A stretch of DNA of 36,759 nt, taken from positions 1-36,759 of the forward strand of contig JAKPYU010000693.1 of NCBI GenBank assembly GCA_029568995.1, written 5' to 3'. The position numbers and the translations under genes are program-made. The stretch is from Candidatus Omnitrophota bacterium. Its GTDB lineage: Bacteria > Hinthialibacterota > Hinthialibacteria > Hinthialibacterales > JAKPRU01. Below the pieces are notes generated by a model that searched no databases, was not told where the DNA came from, and saw only the letters and a program-made list of their open reading frames with translations. Positions 15,434-23,810 of this stretch are shown in pieces. Position 1 is the stretch's first letter. Every line of letters begins with the position of its first letter.

Positions 15434-17164
15434 ATGACAGTTCCCGCAGGTTCATCGTCTGGCGGCAAGAGTTCGGGAGCGGATATTGCATCCCTCGGCG
15501 CGGCGGAGCTGGAACGTCGGCGGCAGCAGCGCGGCAGCGGCGAAGGCGCACCGGCAGCAAGCGCTGCACCGGCCGGGGCGACTCCGCGCGCTCGTCCACG
15601 CACTCCCACCGAGCGATTCGCCGCGCAACTCCAGGTCAGTCCCCGCAAAGATGAGTCCGGCGAATACATCCGTCTGATTCGCGATGGTTACGCTGACCGT
15701 GTCGAGGCCATGATTCGGGAGGCAGGACGGGACATCGAGGTCGGCAAAAAAACCGACCGATACTCCAAGGCCGCGAAGGACATCGTCTCCGAGTTTGAAA
15801 CCAAGGCCAAAGAATTCACCAGCAAGGTCGAACTCCTGAAGCGGGTCGAGGAACGGATCGGCAACCTCCGCAAACTGGTCTCCGAGGAAGCGGATGCGGA
15901 CGAAATCCAGAAGGTCCTCGGCCATGATCGCCCGACATCCGAGAAGGTCGCCCGCCTTCTTCAAGACACTCGACAATTCCGTGATGAATTGGTCAATCTT
16001 GCCATATTCATTTTCGACCTGAGAGATCGCCTGGATGAACAGGTTCGATCCGAAGCGAAGCGCGAAGAGCAACTCCGACTCCGAATCACGGAACTCTCCT
16101 CGAATCTGTCCTCTAAGGAACGCGTCGATCTGGAGGTCCAGCTCGAACGATCGCTGCGCGGTGTCAAACATGAACCCCGACTGGAGATTCTGGAAAAACT
16201 CGAAAAAAAACTGACCGAAGATTCTCCCGAAGGCAAGGAACTACGGAAGCAACAACTTCTCGAAGAGGCACGCTCCCACCTCCAGTCCGGCCATCCCGAA
16301 GCCGCCCTTCCGCTTCTGGAGCAGGCCCATGAGATCGTCATTACCAGTGAAGAAGTCCTCTTTGAATTGGGCAAGACATACCAGATTCTTGAACGCTATG
16401 ACGCCGCGGTGGGAGCCTTTAACAAATTGCTGAAGGGGGGGGATGCCGTTGAAATCCTGGTTCCGCTGGCCCAATGCCTCGAGGCGCTCGGACAGACCGC
16501 CCAGGCCCTGCGCACCTACGAACGTGCCCTGGCCCTCCGCCCCGATGATTTGGGGATACGGATCGCGGAGTGTGTCCTGCTGTCGCACACCGGACGGTTC
16601 GATGAAGCCGTGCGGCGTCTGACCGATCTCTCCGCGCGTCATCCCGATTCCTCCGAGACGGTGTTAGCGCTTGCACGCGCGTATGCAAGCCAGGGAATGT
16701 TCCCCAAGGCGCGGTCCATTCTGGTCACCCTGACTCAACAACAACCCGAATGCCTGGATGCCTGGACCGAATTGGCCGATGTGTGTTGGCGCTCCAATGA
16801 CTTCGACGGCGCGGAATCGGCCTCTCACAAAGTGCTCACGCTCGATCCGAATTCCTTCCAGGCACACATCCGCCTGGGGGACCTGGCCCGCATGTCCGGC
16901 GACTTCCGCAGTGCAGATGAACACTATCGGACGGCAGAAACACAGAATCCTGATGATTTCTCTGTTCTCTTGGGCCTGGGAGCGGTTCTCCGGGAGAAGG
17001 GACAAGCGGAGGATGCGGTCCGAAATCTGGAGCGTGCCGTTGCGATGAATCCCAATGACGCCGAGGCATTTCATGAACTCGGCATGGCTTATCTGTCTAA
17101 GGGAGATGCTCTCGCGGCGGGTAAGGCCATTCAGCGCGCTGTCAGTCTCAATTCCACCGCCTGA
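15434..17164 (+). CDS. coiled-coil and TPR repeat protein
   Basis: The 576-residue protein has no signal peptide or membrane span. Residues 1-60 are low complexity (Gly, Ser, Ala, Pro, Arg) with basic stretches. Residues about 75-270 are charged helices likely to form coiled coil (EFETKAKEFTSKVELLKRVEERI, then LDEQVRSEAKREEQLRLRITEL). From about 275 to the end there are eight or more TPR motifs, for example ALPLLEQAHEIVITSEEVLF, AVGAFNKLLKGGDAVEILVP, ALRTYERALALRPDDLGI, and AVRNLERAVAMNPNDAEAF. TPR arrays are protein-binding scaffolds. GGAG lies 7 bases before the ATG. It faces the DRTGG/CBS operon convergently, 53 bp apart. The partner and role are unknown. Confidence 0.85.
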   Translation: MTVPAGSSSGGKSSGADIASLGAAELERRRQQRGSGEGAPAASAAPAGATPRARPRTPTERFAAQLQVSPRKDESGEYIRLIRDGYADRVEAMIREAGRDIEVGKKTDRYSKAAKDIVSEFETKAKEFTSKVELLKRVEERIGNLRKLVSEEADADEIQKVLGHDRPTSEKVARLLQDTRQFRDELVNLAIFIFDLRDRLDEQVRSEAKREEQLRLRITELSSNLSSKERVDLEVQLERSLRGVKHEPRLEILEKLEKKLTEDSPEGKELRKQQLLEEARSHLQSGHPEAALPLLEQAHEIVITSEEVLFELGKTYQILERYDAAVGAFNKLLKGGDAVEILVPLAQCLEALGQTAQALRTYERALALRPDDLGIRIAECVLLSHTGRFDEAVRRLTDLSARHPDSSETVLALARAYASQGMFPKARSILVTLTQQQPECLDAWTELADVCWRSNDFDGAESASHKVLTLDPNSFQAHIRLGDLARMSGDFRSADEHYRTAETQNPDDFSVLLGLGAVLREKGQAEDAVRNLERAVAMNPNDAEAFHELGMAYLSKGDALAAGKAIQRAVSLNSTA

Positions 17165-17217
17165 ATCCTGCCTTCCGAATTCAGACTCCGCTTCCGCCCA
17201 TCCACAGGCTGGAAACC

Positions 17218-17577
17218 TCAGGACTGGTCTCTTCCTACTCCCGCAGAATAGAGACGTCCGGCGATTTCGTACACAGTCAGCGGACTGGAATAAATCGGGA
17301 CTTCGAGCAGTTCGGCCTGCCTCTTTGTGTCGTCCAGAACGGGCCGTCCACCTGCAACGACAATTGCGGCCACATCCCGTGTCTCTGCCACCGCGACGAT
17401 GTTCCGGTGATTCTGCACCGTGATCCACAGGCTGTTCTCCGGCGCATTCGCCAGGACATCCGATAACAGGTCGGAACAATAGACTCCCTCCACCGGCCCG
17501 GAGCCTTCTCCAACTACCGGGACAGCGTCAATCAACGCGACGGCTTCCGAGACGGTCTGCGGTTTCTGGTTCGTCAT
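17218..17577 (-). CDS. DRTGG domain protein (second of operon)
   Basis: A 119-residue protein whose whole length is one DRTGG-like domain: GVYCSDLLSDVLANAPENSL, then WITVQNHRNIVAVAETRDVA and AAIVVAGGRPVLDD, ending in ELLEVPIYSSPLTVYEIAGRLY. The DRTGG fold also occurs in phosphotransacetylases and in CBS-containing pyrophosphatases and is often annotated as HPr-kinase-related, but no kinase motif is present. GGAGAACAC precedes the ATG, which overlaps the upstream CBS-HATPase stop by four bases. In clostridia and Thermotogae such small DRTGG proteins sit beside electron-bifurcating hydrogenase genes, probably as sensor/regulatory parts; no hydrogenase is here. Confidence 0.82.
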   Translation of the reverse strand: MTNQKPQTVSEAVALIDAVPVVGEGSGPVEGVYCSDLLSDVLANAPENSLWITVQNHRNIVAVAETRDVAAIVVAGGRPVLDDTKRQAELLEVPIYSSPLTVYEIAGRLYSAGVGRDQS

Positions 17578-18536
17578 GTGTTCTCCTGTACTGCATGGGA
17601 TGCCGGGGCGGGTGGATTAAACAGGATTTTCATGGTGACCGTGGTTCCGGAGGCCGGTGCGCTGATGGAAAACTCGTCCGAGCAGCGTTTCATATTCGGC
17701 AACCCCATTCCGGCACCGAATCCGAGGGCACGAACCACCTCATTCGCCGTGGAGAATCCCTCTTTCATCGCGTCGTCAACATTGGGTATACCCGGTCCCC
17801 GGTCTCGCGACAGGATGGTGATATCCTGATCCGAGAGAAAAGCCTCCAGAATGCCGCCCATGCTGTGAAGAATCACGTTGACCTCCACCTCATAGGCGGC
17901 GATGGCGGCACGGCGGGCAACATCCGGCGGCACTCCCCGATTTTTCAGCGCTTTCTTGACAAGGCCCGCAAACGTTCCGGCTGCATCCAGATCCATCGGC
18001 TCAACCCGGACTTCAATTCGTTCGATACCCGGTCTCTCCTGCGTGGCAGTCATGGACCGCGCCAACAGATCCGCTTCCCGCCGCTCTGCCGCTTTGGCCT
18101 CTTCGTTGAGACGCAGCATGACCGCGCGCGTCACGTCATTGTTGGTCAGCATTCCGACCAGCACATCATCCGCATTCAAGACCGGCAACCGCCCGAATCC
18201 TTTTTTCTGAAGCTCCTTGACAGCCTGGATGAGAGGAAATTTCTCCCGGACTGTGCAGACCTTCTGGGTCATCCACTTGTCAACGGGGGCGTGAATATCG
18301 TTCGCAACCAGGGCCTCGATCACATCCTGAATACTGACCAGGCCTGCAAGTTTGTTGCCGTCGGTGACAATGGGGATTCCGGAAATGCGATGGTCACGCA
18401 TGGAAACCTGGGCTTCCAGCATGGTGGCATCCGGTCCCAGGACAATCAGGTTCTTCGACATGGCGTCCCGAACCCGCAGGTCATACAGGGCTTCATGGAA
18501 GGGAGTGTAGGAAACGGGATCGATGCGGGTACGCAT
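17574..18536 (-). CDS. CBS-pair plus anti-sigma-type HATPase protein
   Basis: A 320-residue cytoplasmic protein. Residues about 23-76 and 86-139 are two CBS domains (VRDAMSKNLIVLGPDATMLE with GIPIVTDGNKLAGLVSIQDV; then WMTQKVCTVREKFPLIQAV with RLPVLNADDVLVGMLTNND), which usually bind adenine nucleotides. After a helical linker, residues about 172-308 form a GHKL ATPase of the RsbW/SpoIIAB type: the N-box around N220, DRGPGI at 245-250, and GFGAGMGLPNMK at 272-283. Such kinases phosphorylate STAS anti-anti-sigma partners or sequester sigma factors. The gene starts two bases after the first DRTGG stop and overlaps the second. Adenylate-charge-controlled partner switching is plausible but inferred. 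Confidence 0.9.
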   Translation of the reverse strand: MRTRIDPVSYTPFHEALYDLRVRDAMSKNLIVLGPDATMLEAQVSMRDHRISGIPIVTDGNKLAGLVSIQDVIEALVANDIHAPVDKWMTQKVCTVREKFPLIQAVKELQKKGFGRLPVLNADDVLVGMLTNNDVTRAVMLRLNEEAKAAERREADLLARSMTATQERPGIERIEVRVEPMDLDAAGTFAGLVKKALKNRGVPPDVARRAAIAAYEVEVNVILHSMGGILEAFLSDQDITILSRDRGPGIPNVDDAMKEGFSTANEVVRALGFGAGMGLPNMKRCSDEFSISAPASGTTVTMKILFNPPAPASHAVQENT

Positions 18537-18538
18537 GA

Positions 18539-18907
18539 TTACGAATGGGCCTTGCTCTCTTCGGATCGCTTTTCATCGACCAACGGCGCAAGTGCAACAC
18601 AGGACTCAAACAATTGCATGGAACATCGCCAAACGGGGATTCGACTTTTCCGGGCAGCCTCCAGGGTGGCTTCCGGGGGAGTTTTGCCCCGAACAATCAC
18701 CACGCCGAGCGCATCGGTGGCTTCGGCCACCCGGATCACCTGGGGAGTCACGAGACCGGTGAGAATCACAAAATCGCGTTTCTTCGTGGCCAGAATATCC
18801 GAAAGCAGGTCTGCCGCGCAGACATCGTGCACCGAATACGGATGGCCCGGTTCGGGGGCCACCAGCGGCTCTGCGTCCAACATCTGAATGATCTCTTGAA
18901 GTTCCAT
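18539..18907 (-). CDS. DRTGG domain protein (first of operon)
   Basis: The 122-residue product is a second DRTGG-type domain: VHDVCAADLLSDILATKKRD, FVILTGLVTPQVIRVAEATD, ALGVVIVRGKTPPEATLEAA and RKSRIPVWRCSMQLFESC. It aligns along its length with the protein at 17218-17577 (shared DLLSD(I/V)LA, vertical order of strands), so the two are paralogues flanking the CBS-HATPase gene. It probably begins the three-gene unit. The ribosome binding site is weak (AGAG). Ligand unknown. Confidence 0.82.
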   Translation of the reverse strand: MELQEIIQMLDAEPLVAPEPGHPYSVHDVCAADLLSDILATKKRDFVILTGLVTPQVIRVAEATDALGVVIVRGKTPPEATLEAARKSRIPVWRCSMQLFESCVALAPLVDEKRSEESKAHS

Positions 18908-18943
18908 TGCGCAATCAACTCTGAAAAAACCATCACCGTTCAG

Positions 18944-18958
18944 AGAACCGATGGTTCT
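18944..18958. promoter_or_regulatory. perfect inverted repeat upstream of the DRTGG operon
   Basis: AGAACCGATGGTTCT has perfect 6-bp arms about a 3-base centre, 37 bp upstream of the ATG at 18907. Overlapping CCATC / GATGG arms extend the possible fold. It could be an operator or a leader hairpin. The rest of the 18908-19255 gap shows no gene or RNA that I recognise. Confidence 0.4.
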
Positions 18959-19165
18959 GTCTTTTCACTTTCCGCGTTCAAGCCGCTCCATCCGTTCAGG
19001 AACGCAATCTTCTTTCCATTCCGAAATTCAAGGAAGAGAATCGCCGACCCGGCGCTGGAGACTCCCGAAATTCCACACTACACACCGTAAGCAACGGAGA
19101 GACATACAGTTAAGAACTGGGATAGTCCGATCGACGGCTCGGCCGCTTTATGATGGTTTTACCCA

Positions 19166-19194
19166 ATTAGCGGGCAATATGCAAGAAACGTCAA
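19166..19194 (-). promoter_or_regulatory. putative sigma-70 promoter for the DRTGG/CBS operon
   Basis: On the minus strand TTGACG, 17 bases, then GCTAAT. The start would lie about 250 bases before the first DRTGG ATG. Spacing is ideal; the -10 box matches only partly. Confidence 0.35.
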
Positions 19195-19255
19195 GAAAAT
19201 CAACCGCGTACAAGCATTCCGTCGCATGGAATTCCGCCCATAGATCTGTTTCCCG

Positions 19256-20233
19256 CTATGCACTCCGTTTCGTTCCCGTCCGTGCATTCTTGATCATCGT
19301 GATGGCGTTTCCGGAGTCGTTGAATGTGACTTCATCCATGAATGTCTTAATCAGCAGAAGACCCCGTCCGTGACTCACCAGGTTATCGACATTGGAGAAA
19401 TCGTTCGGCAGGGATCGGTGGTCGAATCCTTTGCCCTCATCCTGAACGGTGTATTTTGCCCGTTTGCGGTCGATTCGACTTTTCACGATGACCTTTCTGG
19501 AACAGAAAGGCGTCATTGTGCTCCGATTCCGAACTTCTTCGTCATACCGAACCAGATCGGTCAGGGTGGTTCCTTTCATCTCAGAGGAGATTTCGAGATT
19601 TCCGTGCACGACTGCATTCACCAGGGCCTCATCAAGAGCCAAACGGATGTTTTTCAGCTCGGCATGAGTGCAGATTCCCAGGACAACCAGCCGCGCAGTC
19701 AGAAAATCAATCAGTGGCAAGGCATAACGCAAACTGCTGGGAAGGATGAAAGATTGTTGCTCTTCCTCGAAGAACTGGAACAGTTCCTCGCCGAGTCGCT
19801 CACGCTGGCGCATGGAGAGAATCTTCTCGGCAATCGAGGCGACATTTTCGACATCGTTGGGTTTCAGGAGAAAGTTCGACGCGCCCAAGCGGAGAGCCTG
19901 GATGACATCCTCTTTGCTGCCGTAGCCGGTGATGATCACAACCGGCGTTTCCGGGACCAGTTTCTTCAATTCCGCCAGGAGGCGCAGGCCGCCCATTCCG
20001 GGCATTCGCAGATCGGTAAACACCAGGTCCACATCTCGATCCGAGCAGATCTGCAGCGCGGTTTCGCCATCGCCCGCGCTCAACAACTCATAGTGATGAT
20101 TTTCGGAGAGGATCTCCACAAGGAGATCGCAAATCACCCGCTCATCATCGACAATGAGGATGGTTCCCTCATTGCGTTCTTCGCCCGAAGGCAACAGGAC
20201 ATCGGAGAAGGAATCGGAGGGGGGGTGAGTCAT
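19256..20233 (-). CDS. response-regulator receiver fused to RsbW-like HATPase
   Basis: A 325-residue cytoplasmic protein. Residues about 24-145 are a receiver domain: ILIVDDE with the acidic pair, the phospho-acceptor D74 in VFTDLRMPGMGG, and LLKPND near the usual lysine. Residues about 165-320 form a GHKL ATPase like RsbW/SpoIIAB: RLALDEALVNAVVHGNLE holds the N-box, DEGKGFDHRSLPN is the G1 box, and SHGRGLLLIKTFMDEVTFND is the G2/ATP-lid region. Phosphorylation of the receiver would tune the anti-sigma-type kinase. It starts 17 bp after the stand-alone IMP cyclohydrolase gene on the same strand. No STAS partner is present. Confidence 0.92.
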   Translation of the reverse strand: MTHPPSDSFSDVLLPSGEERNEGTILIVDDERVICDLLVEILSENHHYELLSAGDGETALQICSDRDVDLVFTDLRMPGMGGLRLLAELKKLVPETPVVIITGYGSKEDVIQALRLGASNFLLKPNDVENVASIAEKILSMRQRERLGEELFQFFEEEQQSFILPSSLRYALPLIDFLTARLVVLGICTHAELKNIRLALDEALVNAVVHGNLEISSEMKGTTLTDLVRYDEEVRNRSTMTPFCSRKVIVKSRIDRKRAKYTVQDEGKGFDHRSLPNDFSNVDNLVSHGRGLLLIKTFMDEVTFNDSGNAITMIKNARTGTKRSA

Positions 20234-20250
20234 TTCCGTTGTTTGTCGAA

Positions 20251-20862
20251 TTAAGTCTGTTTCTCAAGAATCGTAGAGAGATACGAATGAATCGCCGTAT
20301 CGTATTCCGCCGTGTGCCGGAACGCTTCCACGGCAAGACGACGGCGAGTCAGCAAACTCAATGTGGCATCGTACTCGCGCATTTCGGCCAGGATCGGTCC
20401 ATATTCCGCCGGATTGACCAGAACGGCCACACCTTCGTGGTTCTTGGCTGCGCTGCGGATCATGGTCGGACCGCCGATGTCGATATTCTCAATCGCCTCC
20501 TCCAAGGTCACATTCTCACGCAAAATCGTCCGCTGAAACGGATACAGATTGACAACCACCAGGTCGATAGGCGGAATGCCATGCTGAACCGCCTCATGCA
20601 TCTGGGCCTGGTCCTCTCGTCGAAACAGGATACCGCCATGGACCTTGGGATGCAGGGTCTTGACCCGACCGCCGAGAATCTCCGGCGATCCGGTGTAATC
20701 GCTGATCTGGGTCACCTCGACTCCTGCCTGACTCAATGTCCTGGCGGTCCCGCCGGTGGAGATAATCTGAACCTGAAGTTCGTTTAGCCCTCTTGCCAAT
20801 TCCACAATTCCGGTCTTATCCGAGACGCTCAATATGGCACGTTTGACTTTTCGTCGATCCAA
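20251..20862 (-). CDS. purH: stand-alone IMP cyclohydrolase (PurH N-terminal domain only)
   Basis: From a TTG at 20862, with AGGAG 9 bases upstream, the 203-residue product reads [20 protein letters not shown], then [36 protein letters not shown] and [20 protein letters not shown]. Residues corresponding to the IMP cyclohydrolase active site are kept (K68, Y107, D128, K140). This is the MGS-fold half of PurH that closes FAICAR to IMP, the last step of purine synthesis. Bifunctional PurH is about 510-530 residues; here the frame stops right at the domain boundary ([14 protein letters not shown]), with no transformylase domain following in any frame. The frame could be opened at a TTG at 20964, but the extra 34 residues look noncoding. 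Confidence 0.88.
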   Translation of the reverse strand: MDRRKVKRAILSVSDKTGIVELARGLNELQVQIISTGGTARTLSQAGVEVTQISDYTGSPEILGGRVKTLHPKVHGGILFRREDQAQMHEAVQHGIPPIDLVVVNLYPFQRTILRENVTLEEAIENIDIGGPTMIRSAAKNHEGVAVLVNPAEYGPILAEMREYDATLSLLTRRRLAVEAFRHTAEYDTAIHSYLSTILEKQT

Positions 20863-21060
20863 TGCCCCACTCTCCTGGTCGGTTCTGTTCTTCTTGATTG
20901 AGATGGGTCCCGCGAAGTATGAAAAATCCCGGGGTTGATTCGCTTTCCAATGAATCGTATTCAATGGAGATTCCCCAGGAACTTTCGATCACTTCACGAT
21001 AAAATCAGAACAAGGATACCACGACAGACCCGATCTTGTCACGAATGAGGCAGGGTTTTC

Positions 21061-21708
21061 ATGAACAGACAGAAATTCCTCACAGTTCTCATCCTCCCGA
21101 TTCTGTGTTTCATGGGCCAGGGATGTGCCACCCCAAGGCTGAAACCGGCGCCGCTGCCGGAAGCAAGAACTTCCGGGGACGGTTCCGTGCAAGTGGTCGA
21201 GAAAGAAGGCATTGTGCTGGAAATTTCCCAGGGACGAAACCCGTCGGGAAGTGGAAGCGAGCTGGTGACTTTTGATGTCATTGCCCACAATCCCGGTCCG
21301 CAGGAGGTCGAGCTGCTGATTGATCGCGCGGTCTTGACCGACGGGATGGGAAATCAATATCAAAGCATGGTCGTCCATGAAGTGCGTGTACGGACATACG
21401 CCTGGAGCACGGGAAGTATCTTCTATGGACGTCCCTGGGGCGGATTCGGCACAACCGTTCCGATTACGATCCCAGAGAACGCGAGTTACACGGACCGGAA
21501 TTTCCCGACAACCCCTGTGTCCATTCTGCCGCGATCTCAAATACGCGGCTGTTTCTTTTTCCCCTGCCGGATCGGCAACACAACTTATGTCCGGCTCCTC
21601 GTCACCCGGCTGATCAAGGAAAAGGACGAGCCGGGATCCAGTCCCGATACCCTCCGGGTCACCTACCGCAAAGTCAATTACCAGTTCGAGTTCGATGTTG
21701 TGAAATAG
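21061..21708 (+). CDS. predicted lipoprotein of unknown function
   Basis: This 215-residue protein has an N-terminal export signal (MNRQKFLTVLILPILCFMGQ then G and C22), probably a lipoprotein signal, though the -3 residue is Gly instead of the usual Leu. The rest is mainly beta: VTFDVIAHNPGPQEVELLID resembles the LEA14/Ig-like group of extracytoplasmic sandwich proteins, and GRPWGGFGTTVPITIPENAS is a glycine-rich loop. Two more cysteines (GCFFFPC) may pair. It is divergent from purH, with a 198-bp gap. I do not recognise a specific function. Confidence 0.75.
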   Translation: MNRQKFLTVLILPILCFMGQGCATPRLKPAPLPEARTSGDGSVQVVEKEGIVLEISQGRNPSGSGSELVTFDVIAHNPGPQEVELLIDRAVLTDGMGNQYQSMVVHEVRVRTYAWSTGSIFYGRPWGGFGTTVPITIPENASYTDRNFPTTPVSILPRSQIRGCFFFPCRIGNTTYVRLLVTRLIKEKDEPGSSPDTLRVTYRKVNYQFEFDVVK

Positions 21709-21716
21709 GGGCAGGT

Positions 21717-21737
21717 AGATTGTGGATTGCGGATTGA
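21717..21737. repeat. 7-bp microrepeat, three (A/G)GATTGN units
   Basis: AGATTGT, GGATTGC, GGATTGA in tandem, 9 bp after the lipoprotein stop. It is the reverse-complement class of the array at 15355-15375. Confidence 0.6.
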
Positions 21738-21794
21738 AGAGGGGGATGGAAGGAGAGCTGGAGTAGGCGTGACAGGTCCGGTGGGGGATGGATT

Positions 21795-21832
21795 CCTCCC
21801 CCGAAGATCGGGGGAGGCAAGGTGGGGGTTGA
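21795..21832. repeat. 38-bp CTCCCCCGAAGATCGGGGGAG repeat, copy 1
   Basis: A palindromic core (CTCCCCCGA / TCGGGGGAG) followed by a GGTGGGGGTTGA tail. The 38 bases match 33751-33788 except for two positions. It lies in the 21709-22238 gap, which also holds a partial hairpin repeat and no gene that I can support. Confidence 0.75.
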
Positions 21833-21852
21833 CCGCATAGCACAAGACTCCG

Positions 21853-21909
21853 CGACGTGGCGATCTCAGGCTTGCTCGTTCGAACAACGAGATTGCACCG
21901 CTTCGCTCC
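21853..21909. repeat. dispersed hairpin repeat, copy 2 (partial)
   Basis: Starts CGACGTGGCGATCTC and ends CTTCGCTC. It matches the centre and right part of copy 1 (5495-5598) with few differences, including the GTTCGAAC centre. The outer GTCAT / ATGAC arms are missing. Confidence 0.7.
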
Positions 21910-22238
21910 CCCGGACATCTCCCTGACCGTGGCGCTTCTTTCCTCATTTTTGACCCATCTCTCAAGAAATCGGGAACAAAACGGTTTCCAAACGCCTAAT
22001 GGGAGATAGAAAGGTGGATTGTATTGTGTACGGAACCGGATTGAATACGGTGTACGGGAATGGGCGCTCCGGAGAGGGGACAGTTTCCCTGCCCTGGTGG
22101 AGGATCGGTACGGTTTTCGAAGATGTCCGGAGCGCGGTGAGGTATGTTGTGTCGGCCCCGATGACGGGGCAGAATAGGTCAATCAGGTTTTGGAGATGGG
22201 GTTGGCCGGTGGTGATATCCAAAGAAGAGACAGGCGAT

Positions 22239-22799
22239 ATGGCCCGAGCGTTTCGGCGCGGAGAAATCTGGGCGTTTCGACGTGCCGCGGAAGAGTATTT
22301 CGGGCCAATCGCGAATTTCCTGGCGCACCTGGTTGGGAGCTCCGATACCGCCGAGGATCTCGCCCAGGAGGCGTTCTTCGCTGCGTTTCGAAGCCATCAT
22401 ACCTTCCGTGAGAACGCACCGCTGGCACCGTGGATCTTCCGCATCGCCCGCAACCTGGCGTACAAAGAACTTAAGCGCAAGGAAAGGCGGCTCCATTCAT
22501 CCCTGGATGAAATCGCCGAGGTCGATGGGATCGAACTGTCTGCAGAAGAGCCGACTCCTCGCGAGAGTTCGGTCGCAGCGGATCTGGCGGAGCGAATCAA
22601 CCGTGCCCTGTCCCGCATCCAGCCGGACTATCGCGATGCAGTGATTCTCCGCCTGCTCCAGGGATACTCCGGGGAGGAAGCGTCCACGCTCCTGGCGATC
22701 CCGGTCGCCACAGTCAATACACGAGTCCATCGTGGAATCCGACAACTTCGGATAGCACTTCAACGAGAAGGAATCGACGAGTCCTGGCTGCCGAAATAA
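22239..22799 (+). CDS. ECF-type RNA polymerase sigma factor
   Basis: From ATG 22239 the 186-residue protein has sigma region 2 (YFGPIANFLAHLVGSSDTAE, DLAQEAFFAAFRSHHTF, PLAPWIFRIARNLAYKELKR) and region 4 (LSRIQPDYRDAVILRLLQGY, SGEEASTLLAIPVATVNTRV, HRGIRQLRIAL), with the short linker typical of ECF sigma-70 factors. It is followed 26 bp later by a zinc-finger anti-sigma/FecR gene. The frame is open up to 21999, but the upstream residues look noncoding; an in-frame GTG at 22212 is a possible earlier start. GGAAC motifs at 21973 and 22032 could be ECF -35 elements for autoregulation, but are unproven. Confidence 0.9.
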   Translation: MARAFRRGEIWAFRRAAEEYFGPIANFLAHLVGSSDTAEDLAQEAFFAAFRSHHTFRENAPLAPWIFRIARNLAYKELKRKERRLHSSLDEIAEVDGIELSAEEPTPRESSVAADLAERINRALSRIQPDYRDAVILRLLQGYSGEEASTLLAIPVATVNTRVHRGIRQLRIALQREGIDESWLPK

Positions 22800-22825
22800 G
22801 CACTCCGGGACCGACGAAAAAGCAG

Positions 22826-23785
22826 ATGATGAACTGCCGCACCGCACAAAATGAAATGGAGTCCATGGCCGCGTCCGGTTCGGGCGCGGTCTCCCGGGAT
22901 CTTGCGGAGCATCTGCGGCATTGTGAATCCTGCCGGAAAGAACAGGCAATCCTCACGGGTACATTGAATCTACTGCGTTCCCGGGAACCATGGACTCCGA
23001 AAGATGGATTCTATGACCGCCTCACACATCAGGCCCTGAAAGAAAAACAGCGGGCCGTCACGCGCGCGCAGGCCGACTGGTTCGCCAACCCGTTTCTGCG
23101 TTCCTTGCGAGCGCCCCGGGCGGTCCCTGCCGCATCGTGGGGGTGGGCGATCGGGATGGCGGTGATTGTTCTGGCGGCAGTCGGTGTCTACTGGGGCGTT
23201 CGGGATTATTCGACTCGATTGGGGAAAATGAATTTTGTGATGGGGGCGGTACACACGGCTCATGGCTCCGCCCCATGGTCATTGGCTACGGATGGCAGAT
23301 CGGTTCGGCACGGAAGCAATGTCCGCACCGCCACGGATGGCGAGGCAATCGTGACTCTCTCCGACCACTCATCCGTCTACCTTGGGACATTCTCCGAGGT
23401 GTCTTTCTCCCGTGAACGGCATGTCGAGCTGAAATCGGGAATGGCCTGGTTCGAGGTTAAGCCAGGGGAAACGGAATTCACGATAGAGATTCCGTCCTAT
23501 GGGTCCGTTCGTGTCCTGGGAACCTCGTTCGGGATTTACGTGGACTCGAACGCCGATGAATGCTCGGTGGCGGTGGCCGGTGGCCGGGTCGTGGTGGATG
23601 GACAAGAGGGCCGAGCCGTACTCTCCGATGGAGAGGAAGCGGCCATCTCTTCGGGCCGGGGGCCGGTGAAACGGTCGCCGCAACACCTCCGAGAACTGCT
23701 GGATCTTCGGGAGAAGCTGGTTGAGAAAAGGAATGAGTACGATCTCAAGAAATACTATCCGTCTCTCGCAGCCCCATTGCGATAA
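22826..23785 (+). CDS. transmembrane anti-sigma factor: zinc-finger plus FecR domain
   Basis: A 319-residue protein. The N-terminus has the anti-sigma zinc-finger pattern: C4, then H29-x3-C33-x2-C36 in HLRHCESCRK. One membrane span lies at about 104-124 (SWGWAIGMAVIVLAAVGVYW), followed by a periplasmic FecR-type domain (SDHSSVYLGTFSEVSFSR, HVELKSGMAWFEVKPGE, TEFTIEIPSYGSVRVLGTSF, GGRVVVDG). The C-terminal 40 residues are a charged helix (LRELLDLREKLVEKRNEYDL). Together with the ECF sigma gene upstream it forms a sigma/anti-sigma pair in which the periplasmic FecR domain would sense the signal. No TonB receptor is present, unlike classic FecIR systems. Confidence 0.9.
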   Translation: MMNCRTAQNEMESMAASGSGAVSRDLAEHLRHCESCRKEQAILTGTLNLLRSREPWTPKDGFYDRLTHQALKEKQRAVTRAQADWFANPFLRSLRAPRAVPAASWGWAIGMAVIVLAAVGVYWGVRDYSTRLGKMNFVMGAVHTAHGSAPWSLATDGRSVRHGSNVRTATDGEAIVTLSDHSSVYLGTFSEVSFSRERHVELKSGMAWFEVKPGETEFTIEIPSYGSVRVLGTSFGIYVDSNADECSVAVAGGRVVVDGQEGRAVLSDGEEAAISSGRGPVKRSPQHLRELLDLREKLVEKRNEYDLKKYYPSLAAPLR

Positions 23786-23810
23786 TCTGCTGAGAAAGAT
23801 CGCCCGCACC

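Noticed and set aside
18908-19255. Small RNA or tRNA in the gap before the DRTGG operon
   Set aside because: No cloverleaf or known RNA fold was seen; only an inverted repeat and a weak promoter are supportable.
20863-20964. Longer PurH start at TTG 20964
   Set aside because: The extra 34 residues show no PurH similarity, while TTG 20862 has a well-placed AGGAG and fits the family N-terminus.
21973-22060. ECF autoregulatory promoter with GGAAC boxes
   Set aside because: Two GGAAC motifs exist, but no convincing matching -10 element could be chosen, so it is not listed as a feature.
21999-22238. Eighty extra N-terminal codons of the ECF sigma frame
   Set aside because: The residues resemble translated repeat-rich noncoding DNA, and sigma region 2 starts just after ATG 22239.
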